Below, in pieces: positions 26,492 to 40,882 of a stretch of DNA of 64,000 nucleotides; the stretch's first letter is position 1; each line of letters starts with the position of its first letter. The notes beneath the pieces were generated by a model. The model worked only from the letters and a program-made list of their open reading frames with translations, ran no database searches and was not told where the DNA came from. A program made the translations under genes and the position numbers. Source of the stretch: Calliopsis andreniformis. Lineage: Eukaryota > Arthropoda > Insecta > Hymenoptera > Andrenidae. The stretch lies in contig NW_027480449.1 of the NCBI RefSeq assembly GCF_051401765.1, positions 5,332,001 to 5,396,000 of the forward strand, in the 5' to 3' direction.

Positions 26492-29400
26492 GACTGAGTG
26501 TTGAGGTTTGAGTGATGAGAATTGATGTTTGTGTATAGAGATTTGAAGATTGCAGATTGAGTATTGAGTATTGAAAGCTGTGAATTGATGATATTCTATG
26601 GAGGATTGAGGACTGACAACTGATTGTTGAGGACTGAGGGCTGAAGATTGAGGATTCAGGATTGAGGATTCAGGATTGAGGTTTGAGGACTGAGGATTGA
26701 GGATTGAGGATTGAGTATTGAAGATTGAGGATTGATGATTGAGGGTTGTGTATTGAGGACGAGGACTGAGGGTTGAGTGCTGATACTTGAGGTCTGAGGA
26801 TTGAGGATTGTGGATTGCGAATTGAGGACTGAGGATTGAAGATAGAGGACTGGGTATTGAGGATTGAAGAATGAGGATTGAGGATTGAGGATTGAGGATT
26901 GGGGATTGAAGTTTTGGTATTGAGGATTAAAGATTGAGGATTGAGGATTGAGTATTGATGATTGAATATTGAGGATTGAGGATTGAGGTTTGTGGATTGA
27001 GGACGAGGACTGACGGTTGAGGATTGAGGTTTGAGGATCGAGGATTGAGGATTGAGGACTGAGGATTGATGATTGAGGACTGAGCATTGAGGATTGAAGA
27101 TTGAGGATGGAGGATGGTGGATGAGGACGGACGATTGAGGATTGAGGTTTGAGGATTGAGGATTGATGATTGAGGACTGAGGATTGAGGATTGAGGATTG
27201 AGCATTGAGGATTGGACATTGAGGACCCGGGATTGAGGATTGAAGGTTGAGGATTAAGGATTGAAGATTGGGGATTGAGGATCTAGGATTGGAGATTGAT
27301 TATTGAGGATTGAAGATTGAGGATTGAAGATTGAGGATTGAGAATTGAGAATTGAGTATGAGGACTGAGGGTTGAGGATTTAGGTTTGAGGAATGAGGAT
27401 TGTGGGTTGAGGTTTGAGGGATGAGGATTGAGGGTTGAGGATTGAGGGTTGAGGATTGAGGATTGAGTATAGAGTATTGAGGATTGAGGATTGAGGATTG
27501 AGGATTGAAGATTGAGTATTGAGGATTGAAGATTGAGGATTGAGGATTGAGGGTTGACGACTGAGGATTGAGGATTGAGGATTGATGATTGACGATTGGG
27601 TATTGAGTATTGAATATTAAGGATAGAGGATTGAGGATTAAGGATTGAGGGTTTAGGATTGAGGATTGAGGACTGAGGATTGAGGATTGAGGATTGAGTA
27701 TTGAAGGTTGACTATTGATGCCTGAGGATTGATGATTGAGGATTGAGGTTTGAGGATTGTGGATTGAAGATTGAGTATTGAGGATTGAAAATTGAGGATT
27801 GAGGATTGAGGATTGAGGATGGAGGATGGAGGACGAGGACGGACGGTTGAGGATTGAGGTTTGGTGATTGACGATTGAGGATTGAGGACTGAGGATTGAG
27901 GATTGAGGATTGAGCATTGAGGATTGGACATTGAGGACTGGGGATTGAGGATTGAAGATTGAGGATTAAGGATTGAAGATTGGGGATTGAGGATCTAGGA
28001 TTGGAGATTGATTATTGAGGATTGAAGATTGAGGATTGAGGATTATGGATTGAGAATTGAGAATTGAGTATGAGGACTGAGGGTTGAGGATTGAGGTTTG
28101 AGGAATGAGGATTGAGGGTTGTGGATTGAGGATTGAGGATTGAGGATTGAGGATTGAGTATTGAAGATTGAGTATTGATGCCTGAGGATTGAGGATCGAG
28201 GATTGAGGATTGAGCACTGAGTATTGAAGATTGAGGATTGGGTATTGAGGATTGAAGAATGAGGATTGAGGATTGAGGATTGAGGATTGGGGATTGAAGT
28301 TTCAGTATTGAGGATTAAAGATTGAGGATTGAGGATTGAGTATTGAGGATTGAGGACTGAAGATTGATAATTGAGGATTGAGGGTTGAGGATTGAGGATT
28401 GAGGATTGAGGATTGAGGATTGAGGATTGAGGATTGAGGACTGAGGATTGAGGATTGATGGTTGAGTATTGAGGATTGATGGCTGAGGGTTGTGTGTTGA
28501 GTATTGAGGATTGAGGACTGAGGATTGAGGATAGAGGATTGAGGATTGAAGATTGAGTATTGATGATTGAATATTGAGGATTGAGGATTGAGGTTTGAGG
28601 ATTGAGGACGAGGACTGACGGTTGAGGATTGAGGTTTGAGGATTGAGGATTTAGGATTGAGGACTGAGGATTGAGGATTGAGGACTGAGCATTGAGGATT
28701 GAAGATTGAGGATGGAGGATGGAGGATGAGGACGGACGATTGAGAATTGAGGTTTAAGGATTGAGGATTGAGGATTGACGACTAAGGATTGAGGATTGAG
28801 GATTGAGCATTGAGGATTGGACATTGAGGACTGGGGATTGAGGATTTAAGTTTGAGGATTAAGGATTGAAGATTGTGTATTGAGGATCTAGGATTGGAGA
28901 TTGATTATTGAGGATTGAAGATTGAGGATTGAGGATTGAGGATTGAGAATTGAGAATTGAGTATGAGGACTGAGGGTTGAGGATTGAGGTTTGAGGAATG
29001 AGGATTTTGGGTTGAGGATTGAGGATTAAGGATTGAGGATTGAGGATTGAGTATTGAAGATTGAGGATTGAGGATTGAGGATTGAAGATTGAGTATTGAG
29101 GATTGAAGATTGAGGATTGAGGATTGAGGGTTGAGGATTGAGGATTGAGGATTGACGCTTGAGGATTGAGGGTTGAGGATGTAGGATAGAAGAGAGTGGA
29201 CTGAGTGTTGAGGGTTGAGTGTTGAGAATTGATGCTTGAGGTTTGAGATTTGATTATTCAATATTATGTATTGAGTATTGAACCATGAGTATTCAGGATG
29301 CTCTATTGAGTATTGAGAATTGAGGATTGATGGTTGAATATTGAGGATTTATGGTTGAGGGTTGAGTGTTGAATATTGAGGATTGAGGATTGAGGATTGA

Positions 29401-29562
29401 GGATTGATGATTGAGGATTGAAGATTGATTATTGATGATTGAATATTGAGGATTGAGGATTGAGGGTTGTGGATTGAGGACGAGGACCGACGGATGAGGA
29501 TTGAGGATTGAGGTTTGAGCATTGAGGATTGAGGATTAAGGATTGAGGATAGAGGATTGAGG
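24741..29562 (+). repeat. Tandem segment D1
   Basis: First member of a near-identical tandem pair. Offsets to D2 are 4,822 in the first part (box 25576 to 30398) and 5,122 in the rest (L2 26492 to 31614; box 29282 to 34404). The 300-bp difference is a deletion here near 26,217: the corresponding D2 bases resemble copy 1 around 3.4-3.7 kb and so look ancestral. Differences between the two members are very few. Confidence 0.85.
26492..26648 (+). repeat. L2 landmark, copy 8
   Basis: Has private changes GAAAGCTGTG and GAGGACTGACAAC, both shared only with the copy at 31614, as expected for the D1/D2 duplication. Confidence 0.82.
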
Positions 29563-31613
29563 ATTGAATATTGAGGATTGAGGATTGAGGGTTGAGGATT
29601 GAGGACGAGGACTGACGGTTGAGGATTGAGGTTTGAGGATTGAGGATTGAGGATTGAGGACTGAGGCTTGAGGATTGAGGATTGAGCATTGAGGATTGAA
29701 GATTGAGGACTGGCGATTGAGGATTGAAGATTGAGGATTAAGGATTGAGTATTGGGGATTGAGGATGTAGGATTGGAGAATGATTATTGAGGATTGAAGA
29801 TTGAGGATTGAGGATTGAGGATTGAGGATTGAGAATTGAGAATTGATGATGACGACTGAGGGTTGAGGATTGAGGTTTGAGCAACGAGGATTGAGGATTG
29901 AGGATTGAGGACTAAGGATTGACGATTGAGTATTGAAGATTGAGGATTTATGACTGAGGATTGAGGATTAAGGATTGAAGATTGGGTATTGAGGATCTAG
30001 CATTGGAGATTCATTATTGAGTATTGAAGATTGAGGATTGAGGATTGAGGATTGAGAATTGAGAATAGAGAATTGAGGATGAGGACTGAGGGTTGAGGAT
30101 TGAGTTTTGAGGGATGAGGATTGAGGGCTGAGGATTGAGGGTTGAGGATTGTGGATTGAGGATAGAGTATTGAGGATTGAGGATTGAGGATTGAGGATTG
30201 AAGATTGAGTATTGAGGAATGAAGATTGAGGATTGAGGATTGAGGGTTGAGGATTGAGTATTGAGGATCGACGCTTGAGGATTGAGGGTTGAGGATGTAG
30301 AATAGAAGAGAGAGGACTGAGCGTTGAGGGTTGAGTGTTGAGAATTGATGCTTGAGGTTTGAGATTTGATTATTGAATATTCTGTATTGAGTATTGAACC
30401 ATGAGTATTCAGGATGTTCTATTGACTATTGAGAATTGAGGATTGATGGTTGAATATTGAGGACTTATGGTTGAGGGTTGAGTGTTGAATATTGAGGATT
30501 GAGGACTGAGGATTGAGGATTGATGATTGAGGATTGAAGATTGATTATTGATCATTGAATATTGAGGATTGAGGATTGAGTGTTGAGGATTGAGGACGAG
30601 GACCGACGGATGAGGATTGAGGTTTGAGGTTTGAGGATTGAGGATTGAGGACTGAGGCTTGAGGATTGAGAATTGAGAATTGAGGATTGAGGATTGAGTA
30701 TTGAAGATCGAGTATTGATGCCTGAGGATTGAGGATTGAGTATTGAGGTTTGAGGATTGTGGATTGAAGATTGAGTATTGAGGATTGAAAATTGAGGACT
30801 GAGGATTGAGGATTGAGAATGGAGGATGGAGGATGAGTACAGACGATTGAGGATTGAGGTTTGAGGGTTGAGGATTGAGGATTGAGGACTGAGGATTGAG
30901 GATTGAGGATTGAGCATTGAGGATTGGATATTGAGGACTGGGGATTGAGGATTGAAGATTGAGGATTAAGGATTGAAGATTGGGGATTGAGGATCTAGGA
31001 TTGGAGATTGATTATTGAGGATTGAATATTGAGGATTGAGGATTGAGGATTGAGAATTGAGAATTGGGTATGATGACTGAGGGTTGAGGATTGAGGTTTG
31101 AGGAATGAGGATTGTGGGTTGAGGTTTGAGGGGTGAGGATTGAGGGTTGAGGATTGAGGGTTGAGGATTGAGGATTGAGTATAGAGTATTGAGGATTGAG
31201 GATTGAGGATTGAGGATTGAAGGTTGAGTATTGAGGATTGAAGATTGAGGATTGAGGATTGAGGGTTGAGGATTAAGGGTTGAGGATTGAGGATTGAGGA
31301 TTGAAGATTGGGTATTGAAGATTGAAGGTTGAGGATTGTGGATTGAGGACTGAGGATTGAGGATTGACGACTAAGGATTGACGATTGAGTATTGAAGATT
31401 GAGGATTGATGACTGAGGATTGACGACTGATGATTGAGGATTGAGGATTGATGATTGACGATTGGGTATTGAGTATTGAATATTGAGGATTGAGGATTGA
31501 GGATTAAGGGTTGAGGATTGAGGATTGAGGATTGAAGATTGAGTATTGAGGATTGAAGGTTGAGGATTGTGGATTGAGGATTGAGGATTGAGGATTGAAT
31601 ATTGAGGATTGGG

Positions 31614-31770
31614 GACTGAGTGTTGAGGTTTGAGTGATGAGAATTGATGTTTGTGTATAGAGATTTGAAGATTGCAGATTGAGTATTGAGTATTGAAAGC
31701 TGTGAATTGATGATATTCTATGGAGGATTGAGGACTGACAACTGATTGTTGAGGACTGAGGGCTGAAGAT
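31614..31770 (+). repeat. L2 landmark, copy 9 (last)
   Basis: Lies 5,122 bp after the copy at 26492 and carries the same private changes. No L2 follows in the remaining 32 kb. Confidence 0.82.
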
Positions 31771-33360
31771 TGAGGATTCAGGATTGAGGATTCAGGATTG
31801 AGGTTTGAGGACTGAGGATTGAGGATTGAGGATAGAGTATTGAAGATTGAGGATTGATGATTGAGGGTTGTGTATTGAGGACGAGGACTGAGGGTTGAGT
31901 GCTGATACTTGAGGTCTGAGGATTGAGGATTGTGGATTGCGAATTGAGGACTGAGGATTGAAGATAGAGGACTGGGTATTGAGGATTGAAGAATGAGGAT
32001 TGAGGATTGAGGATTGAGGATTGGGGATTGAAGTTTTGGTATTGAGGATTAAAGATTGAGGATTGAGGATTGAGTATTGATGATTGAATATTGAGGATTG
32101 AGGATTGAGGTTTGTGGATTGAGGACGAGGACTGACGGTTGAGGATTGAGGTTTGAGGATCGAGGATTGAGGATTGAGGACTGAGGATTGAGGATTGAGG
32201 ACTGAGCATTGAGGATTGAAGATTGAGGATGGAGGATGGTGGATGAGGACGGACGATTGAGGATTGAGGTTTGAGGATTGAGGATTGATGATTGAGGACT
32301 GAGGATTGAGGATTGAGGATTGAGCATTGAGGATTGGACATTGAGGACCCGGGATTGAGGATTGAAGGTTGAGGATTAAGGATTGAAGATTGGGGATTGA
32401 GGATCTAGGATTGGAGATTGATTATTGAGGATTGAAGATTGAGGATTGAAGATTGAGGATTGAGAATTGAGAATTGAGTATGAGGACTGAGGGTTGAGGA
32501 TTTAGGTTTGAGGAATGAGGATTGTGGGTTGAGGTTTGAGGGATGAGGATTGAGGGTTGAGGATTGAGGGTTGAGGATTGAGGATTGAGTATAGAGTATT
32601 GAGGATTGAGGATTGAGGATTGAGGATTGAAGATTGAGTATTGAGGATTGAAGATTGAGGATTGAGGATTGAGGGTTGACGACTGAGGATTGAGGATTGA
32701 GGATTGATGATTGACGATTGGGTATTGAGTATTGAATATTAAGGATAGAGGATTGAGGATTAAGGATTGAGGGTTTAGGATTGAGGATTGAGGACTGAGG
32801 ATTGAGGATTGAGGATTGAGTATTGAAGGTTGACTATTGATGCCTGAGGATTGATGATTGAGGATTGAGGTTTGAGGATTGTGGATTGAAGATTGAGTAT
32901 TGAGGATTGAAAATTGAGGATTGAGGATTGAGGATTGAGGATGGAGGATGGAGGACGAGGACGGACGGTTGAGGATTGAGGTTTGGTGATTGACGATTGA
33001 GGATTGAGGACTGAGGATTGAGGATTGAGGATTGAGCATTGAGGATTGGACATTGAGGACTGGGGATTGAGGATTGAAGATTGAGGATTAAGGATTGAAG
33101 ATTGGGGATTGAGGATCTAGGATTGGAGATTGATTATTGAGGATTGAAGATTGAGGATTGAGGATTATGGATTGAGAATTGAGAATTGAGTATGAGGACT
33201 GAGGGTTGAGGATTGAGGTTTGAGGAATGAGGATTGAGGGTTGTGGATTGAGGATTGAGGATTGAGGATTGAGGATTGAGTATTGAAGATTGAGTATTGA
33301 TGCCTGAGGATTGAGGATCGAGGATTGAGGATTGAGCACTGAGTATTGAAGATTGAGGAT

Positions 33361-34020
33361 TGGGTATTGAGGATTGAAGAATGAGGATTGAGGATTGAGG
33401 ATTGAGGATTGGGGATTGAAGTTTCAGTATTGAGGATTAAAGATTGAGGATTGAGGATTGAGTATTGAGGATTGAGGATTGAAGATTGATAATTGAGGAT
33501 TGAGGGTTGAGGATTGAGGATTGAGGATTGAGGATTGAGGATTGAGGATTGAGGATTGAGGACTGAGGATTGAGGATTGATGGTTGAGTATTGAGGATTG
33601 ATGGCTGAGGGTTGTGTGTTGAGTATTGAGGATTGAGGACTGAGGATTGAGGATAGAGGATTGAGGATTGAAGATTGAGTATTGATGATTGAATATTGAG
33701 GATTGAGGATTGAGGTTTGAGGATTGAGGACGAGGACTGACGGTTGAGGATTGAGGTTTGAGGATTGAGGATTTAGGATTGAGGACTGAGGATTGAGGAT
33801 TGAGGACTGAGCATTGAGGATTGAAGATTGAGGATGGAGGATGGAGGATGAGGACGGACGATTGAGAATTGAGGTTTGAGGATTGAGGATTGAGGATTGA
33901 GGACTAAGGATTGAGGATTGAGGATTGAGCATTGAGGATTGGACATTGAGGACTGGGGATTGAGGATTTAAGTTTGAGGATTAAGGATTGAAGATTGTGT
34001 ATTGAGGATCTAGGATTGGA
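33361..34020 (+). repeat. Triplicated segment, copy a
   Basis: A stretch of about 660 bp that recurs at +3,714 and +6,862. It starts at TGGGTATTGAGG and runs through GAAGTTTCAGTATTG, GATAATTGAGG and GATTTAAGTTTGAGG landmarks. This copy lies in D2. Confidence 0.75.
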
Positions 34021-35353
34021 GATTGATTATTGAGGATTGAAGATTGAGGATTGAGGATTGAGGATTGAGAATTGAGAATTGAGTATGAGGACTGAGGGTT
34101 GAGGATTGAGGTTTGAGGAATGAGGATTTTGGGTTGAGGATTGAGGATTAAGGATTGAGGATTGAGGATTGAGTATTGAAGATTGAGGATTGAGGATTGA
34201 GGATTGAAGATTGAGTATTGAGGATTGAAGATTGAGGATTGAGGATTGAGGGTTGAGGATTGAGGATTGAGGATTGACGCTTGAGGATTGAGGGTTGAGG
34301 ATGTAGGATAGAAGAGAGTGGACTGAGTGTTGAGGGTTGAGTGTTGAGAATTGATGCTTGAGGTTTGAGATTTGATTATTCAATATTATGTATTGAGTAT
34401 TGAACCATGAGTATTCAGGATGCTCTATTGAGTATTGAGAATTGAGGATTGATGGTTGAATATTGAGGATTTATGGTTGAGGGTTGAGTGTTGAATATTG
34501 AGGATTGAGGATTGAGGATTGAGGATTGATGATTGAGGATTGAAGATTGATTATTGATGATTGAATATTGAGGATTGAGGATTGAGGGTTGTGGATTGAG
34601 GACGAGGACCGACGGATGAGGATTGAGGATTGAGGTTTGAGCATTGAGGATTGAGGATTAAGGATTGAGGATAGAGGATTGAGGATTGAATATTGAGGAT
34701 TGAGGATTGAGGGTTGAGGATTGAGGACGAGGACTGACGGTTGAGGATTGAGGTTTGAGGATTGAGGATTGAGGATTGAGGACTCAGGCTTGAGGATTGA
34801 GGATTGAGCATTGAGGATTGAAGATTGAGGACTGGCGATTGAGGATTGAAGATTGAGGATTAAGGATTGAGTATTGGGAATTGAGGATGTAGGATTGGAG
34901 AATGATTATTGAGGATTGAAGATTGAGGATTGAGGATTGAGGATTGAGGATTAAGAATTGAGAATTGAGGATGACGACTGAGGGTTGAGGATTGAGGTTT
35001 GAGGAACGAGGATTGAGGATTGAGGATTGAGGATTAAGGATTGACGATTGAGTATTGAAGATTGAGGATTGATGACTGAGGATTGTCGACTGAGGATTGA
35101 GCATTGAGGATTGATGATTGAAGATTGAGTATTGAGGATTGAATATTGAGGATTGAGGATTGAGGATTGAGGATTGAGGATTGAGGATTGAGGACTGAAG
35201 ATTGAGTATTGAGGATTGAAGGTTGAGGATTGTGAATTGAGGATTGAGGATTGAGGATTGAAGATTGAGTATTGATGCCTGAGCATTGAGGATTGAGGAT
35301 TGAGTACTGAGGATTGAGGATTGAGGATTGAGCATTCAGGGTTGAAGATTGAG

Positions 35354-35560
35354 GATTAAGGATTGAGGATTGAGGATTGAGGATTAAGGATTAAAGATTG
35401 AATATTGATGATTGAAGATTGAGAATTGAGGATTGAGGGTTGTGGATTGAGGACGAGGACCGAGGGTTGAATATTGATGTTTGAGGCATGAGGATTGAGG
35501 ATTGAGGACTGAGAATTGATGATTGAGGATTGAGGATAGAAGATTGAGGATTGGGTATTG
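35354..35560 (+). repeat. Partial copy of the 17650 segment
   Basis: Starts at the GATTAAGG pair and matches 17650 and 41574 (offset 6,220 to the latter). It leaves the shared sequence near 35,560, where it continues as plain heptamer. Confidence 0.7.
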
Positions 35561-36817
35561 AGGATTGAGGATTGAGGATTGAGGATTGAAGATTGAGTAT
35601 TGAGGATTGAAGATTGAGGATTGAGGATTGAGGGTTGAGGATTGAGTATTGAGGATCGACGCTTGAGGATTGAGGGTTGAGGATGTAGGATAGAAGAGAG
35701 AGGACTGAGCGTTGAGGGTTGAGTGTTGAGAATTGATGCTTGAGGTTTGAGATTTGATTATTGAATATTCTGTATTGAGTATTGAACCATGAGTATTCAG
35801 GATGTTCTATTGACTATTGAGAATTGAGGATTTGTGGTTGAATATTGAGGATTTATGGTTGAGGGTTGAGTGTTGAATATTGAGGATTGAGGACTGAGGA
35901 TTGAGGATTGATGATTGAGGATTGAAGATTGATTATTGATCATTGAATATTGAGGATTGAGGATTCAGTGTTGAGGATTGAGGACGAGGACCGACGGATG
36001 AGGATTGAGGTTTGAGGTTTGAGGATTGAGGATTGAGGACTGAGGCTTGAGGATTGAGGATTGAGAATTGAGGATTGAGGATTGAGTATTGAAGATTGAG
36101 TATTGATGCCTGAGGATTGAGGATTGAGGATTGAGGTTTGAGGATTGTGGATTGAAGATTGAGTATTGAGGAATGAAAATTGAGGACTGAGGATTGAGGA
36201 TTGAGAATGGAGGATGGAGGATGAGAACGGACGATTGAGGATTGAGGTTTGAGGGTTGAGGATTGAGGATTGAGGACTGAGGATTGAGGATTGAGGATTG
36301 AGCATTGAGGATTGGATATTGAGGACTGGGGATTGAGGATTGAAGATTGAGGATTAAGGATTGAAGATTGGGGATTGAGGATCTAGGATTGGAGATTGAT
36401 TATTGAGGATTGAAGATTGAGGATTGAGGATTGAGGATTGAGAATTGAGAATTGAGTATGATGACTGACGGTTGAGGATTGAGGTTTGAGGAATGAGGAT
36501 TGTGGGTTGAGGTTTGAGGGATGAAGATTGAGGGTTGAGGATTGAGGGTTGAGGATTGAGGATTGAGTATAGAGTATTGAGGATTGAGGATTGAGGATTG
36601 AAGATTGAGGATTGAGGATTGAGGGTTGACGACTGAGGATTGAGGATTGAGGATTGATGATTGACGATTGGGTATTGAGTATTGAATATTAAGGATTGAG
36701 GATTGAGGATTAAGGATTGAGGGTTGAGGATTGAGGATTGAGGACTGAGGATTGAGGATTGAGGATTGAGTATTGAGGATTGAAGAATGAGGATTGAGGA
36801 TTGAGGATTGAGGATTG

Positions 36818-36943
36818 GGGATTGAAGTTTCAGTATTGAGGATTAAAGATTGAGGATTGAGGATTGAGGATTGAGGATTGGGGATTGAAGTTTCAGTATT
36901 GAGGATTAAAGATTGAGGATTGAGGATTGAGGATTGAGGATTG
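36818..36943 (+). repeat. 63-bp in-register tandem duplication
   Basis: The landmark GTTTCAGTATTGAGG with its flanks occurs at 36827 and again at 36890, a step of 63 bp, or exactly nine heptamers. Related segments at 33.4 and 40.3 kb have it once. This is the clearest small duplication that keeps the heptamer register. Confidence 0.8.
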
Positions 36944-37074
36944 AGGATTGAAGATTGATAATTGAGGATTGAGGGTTGAGGATTGAGGATTGAGTATTGA
37001 AGGTTGAGTATTGATGCCTGAGGATTGAGGATTGAGGATTGAGGATTGAGCACTGAGTATTGAAGATTGAGGAT

Positions 37075-37734
37075 TGGGTATTGAGGATTGAAGAATGAGG
37101 ATTGAGGATTGAGGATTGAGGATTGGGGATTGAAGTTTCAGTATTGAGGATTAAAGATTGAGGATTGAGGATTGAGGATTGAGGATTGAGGATTGAAGAT
37201 TGATAATTGAGGATTGAGGGTTGAGGATTGAGGATTGAGGATTGAGGATTGAGGATTGAGGATTGATGATTGAGGACTGAGGATTGAGGATTGATGGTTG
37301 AGTATTGAGGATTGATGGCTGAGGGTTGTGTGTTGAGTATTGAGGATTGAGGACTGAGGATTGAGGATAGAGGATTGAGGATTGAAGATTGAGTATTGAT
37401 GATTGAATATTGAGGATTGAGGATTGAGGTTTGAGGATTGAGGACGAGGACTGACGGTTGAGGATTGAGGTTTGAGGTTTGAGGATTTAGGATTGAGGAC
37501 TGAGGATTGAGGATTGAGGACTGAGCATTGAGGATTGAAGATTGAGGATGGAGGATGGAGGATGAGGACGGACGATTGAGAATTGAGGTTTGAGGATTGA
37601 GGATTGAGGATTGAGGACTAAGGATTGAGGATTGAGGATTGAGCATTGAGGATTGGACATTGAGGACTGGGGATTGAGGATTTAAGTTTGAGGATTAAGG
37701 ATTGAAGATTGTGTATTGAGGATCTAGGATTGGA
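37075..37734 (+). repeat. Triplicated segment, copy b
   Basis: Matches 33361-34020 at an offset of 3,714 with the same landmark order. Private differences include GATGATTGAGG near 37,265. Confidence 0.75.
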
Positions 37735-40222
37735 GATTGATTATTGAGGATTGAAGATTGAGGATTGAGGATTGAGGATTGACAATTGAGAATTGAGTAT
37801 GAGGACTGAGGGTTGAGGATTGAGGTTTGAGGAATGAGCATTGTGGGTTGAGGATTGAGGATTAAGGATTGAGGATTGAGGATTGAGTATTGAAGATTGA
37901 GGATTGAGGATTGAGGATTGAAGATTGTGTATTGAGGATTGAAGATTGAGGATTGAGGATTGAGGGTTGAGGATTGAGGATTGAGGATTGACGCTTGTGG
38001 ATTGAGGGTTGAGGATGTAGGATAGAAGAGAGAGGACTGAGCGTTGAGGGTTGAGTGTTGAGAATTGATGCTTGAGGTTTGAGATTTGATTATTGAATAT
38101 TCTGTATTGAGTATTGAACCATGAGTATTCAATATGTTCTATTGACTATTGAGAATTGAGGATTGATGGTTGAATATTGAGGATTTATGGTTGAGGGTTG
38201 AGTGTTGAATATTGAGTATTGAGGATTGAGAATTGAGGATTGAGGATTGAGTATTGAAGATTGAGTATTGATGCCTGAGGATTGAGGATTGAGGATTGAG
38301 GTTTGAGGATTGTGGATTGAAGATTGAGTATTGAGGATTGAAAATTGAGGACTGAGGATTGAGGTTTGAGAATGGAGGATGGAGGATGAGGACGGACGAT
38401 TGAGGATTGAGGTTTGAGGGTTGAGGATTGAGGATTGAGGACTGACGATTGAGGATTGAGGATTGAGCATTGAAGATTGGATATTGAGGACTGGGGATTG
38501 AGGATTGAAGATTGAGGATTAAGGATTGAAGATTGGGGATTGAGGATCTAGGATTGGAGATTGATTATTGAGGATTGAAGATTGAGGATTGAGGATTGAG
38601 GATTGAGAATTGAGAATTGAGTATGATGACTGAGTGTTGAGGGTTGAGGTTTGAGGAATGAGGATTGTGGGTTGAGGTTTGAGGGATGAGGATTGAGGGT
38701 TGAGGATTGAGGGTTGAGGATTGAGGATTGAGTATAGAGTATTGAGGATTGAGGATTGAGGATTGAGGATTGAAGATTGAGTATTGAGGATTGAAGAATG
38801 AGGATTGAGGATTGAGGGTTGTGGATTGAGGACGAGAACTGAGGGTTGAATATTGATGTTTGAGGTCTGAGGATTGAGGATTGAGGATTGAGAATTGAGG
38901 ATTGAGGATTGAGGATTGAAGATTGAGGATTGGGTATTGAGGATTGAAGAATGAGGATTGAGGATTGAGGATTGAGTATTGAGGATTGCAGATTGAGTAT
39001 TGAGGACTGAGTATTGAGGATTGAGGATTGTGGATTGAGGATTGAGACCTGAGGATTGAGGATTGAGGATTGAGGATTGAAGATTGAGTATTGAGGATTG
39101 AAGATTGAGGATTGAGGATTGAGGATTGAGGATAGAGGGTTGAGGATTGAGGATTGAAAATGGAGGATTGGGGATTGAGGATTGGCGATTGAGGATTGAG
39201 TATTGAACCATGAGAATTCAGGATATTCTATTGAGTATTGAGAATTGAGGATTGATGGTTGAGCATTGAGGATTGATGGCTGAGGGTTGTGTGTTGAGTA
39301 TTGAGGATTGAGGATTGAGAATTGAGAATTGAGTATGATGACTGAGGGTTGAGGATTGAGGTTTGAGGAATGAGGATTGTGGGTTGAGGTTTGAGGGATG
39401 AGGATTGAGGGTTGAGGATTGAGGGTTGAGGATTGAGGATTGAGTATAGAGTATTGAGGATTGAGGATTGAGGATTGAGGATTGAAGATTGAGTATTGAG
39501 GATTGAAGATTGAGGATTGAGGATTCAGGGTTGACGACTGAGGATTGAGGATTGAGGATTGATGATTGACGATTGGGTATTGAGTATTGAATATTAAGGA
39601 TTGAGGATTGAGGATTAAGGATTGAGGGTTGAGGATTGAGGATTGAGGACTGAGGATTGAGGATTGAGGATTGAGTATTGAAGGTTGACTATTGATGCCT
39701 GAGGATTGATGATTGAGGATTGAGGTTTGAGGATTGTGGATTGAAGATTGAGTATTGAGGATTGAAAATTGAGGATTGAGGATTGAGGATTGAGGATGGA
39801 GGATGTAGGACGAGGACGGACGGTTGAGGATTGAGGTTTGGTGATTGACGATTGAGGATTGAGGACTGAGGATTGAGGATTGAGGATTGAGCATTGAGGA
39901 TTGGACATTGAGGACTGGGGATTGAGGATTGAAGATTGAGGATTAAGGATTGAAGATTGGGGATTGAGGATCTAGGATTGGAGATTGATTATTGAGGATT
40001 GAAGATTGAGGATTGAGGATTATGGATTGAGAATTGAGAATTGAGTATGAGGACTGAGGGTTGAGGATTGAGGTTTGAGGAATGAGGATTGAGGGTTGTG
40101 GATTGAGGATTGAGGATTGAGGATTGAGGATTGAGGATTGAGTATTGAAGATTGAGTATTGATGCCTGAGGATTGAGGATTGAGGATTGAGGATTGAGCA
40201 CTGAGTATTGAAGATTGAGGAT

Positions 40223-40882
40223 TGGGTATTGAGGATTGAAGAATGAGGATTGAGGATTGAGGATTGAGGATTGGGGATTGAAGTTTCAGTATTGAGGATT
40301 AAAGATTGAGGATTGAGGATTGAGGATTGAGGATTGAGGATTGAAGATTGATAATTGAGGATTGAGGGTTGAGGATTGAGGATTGAGGATTGAGGTTTGA
40401 GGATTGAGGATTGAGGATTGAGGACTGAGGATTGAGGATTGATGGTTGAGTATTGAGGATTGATGGCTGAGGGTTGTGTGTTGAGTATTGAGGATTGAGG
40501 ACTGAGGATTGAGGATAGAGGATTGAGGATTGAAGATTGAGTATTGATGATTGAATATTGAGGATTGAGGATTGAGGTTTGAGGATTGAGGACGAGGACT
40601 GACGGTTGAGGATTGAGGTTTGAGGATTGAGGATTTAGGATTGAGGACTGAGGATTGAGGATTGAGGACTGAGCATTGAGGATTGAAGATTGAGGATGGA
40701 GGATGGAGGATGAGGACGGACGATTGAGAATTGAGGTTTGAGGATTGAGGATTGAGGATTGAGGACTAAGGATTGAGGATTGAGGATTGAGCATTGAGGA
40801 TTGGACATTGAGGTCTGGGGATTGAGGATTTAAGTTTGAGGATTAAGGATTGAAGATTGTGTACTGAGGATCTAGGATTGGA
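40223..40882 (+). repeat. Triplicated segment, copy c
   Basis: Matches copy b at an offset of 3,148 and copy a at 6,862. Directly after it the array joins the segment that pairs with 34.77 kb. Confidence 0.75.

Larger units (their letters stand above)
29563..34684 (+). repeat. Tandem segment D2 (5,122 bp)
   Basis: Second member of the pair, retaining the 300 bp (about 31,046-31,345) missing from D1. Boxes at 29282 (D1) and 34404 (D2) share the rare reading ATTATGTATTGAG just upstream, instead of ATTCTGTATTGAG, and both have GATGCTCTATT instead of GATGTTCTATT. These shared changes support a recent duplication. It holds the last L2 landmark of the window. Confidence 0.85.
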
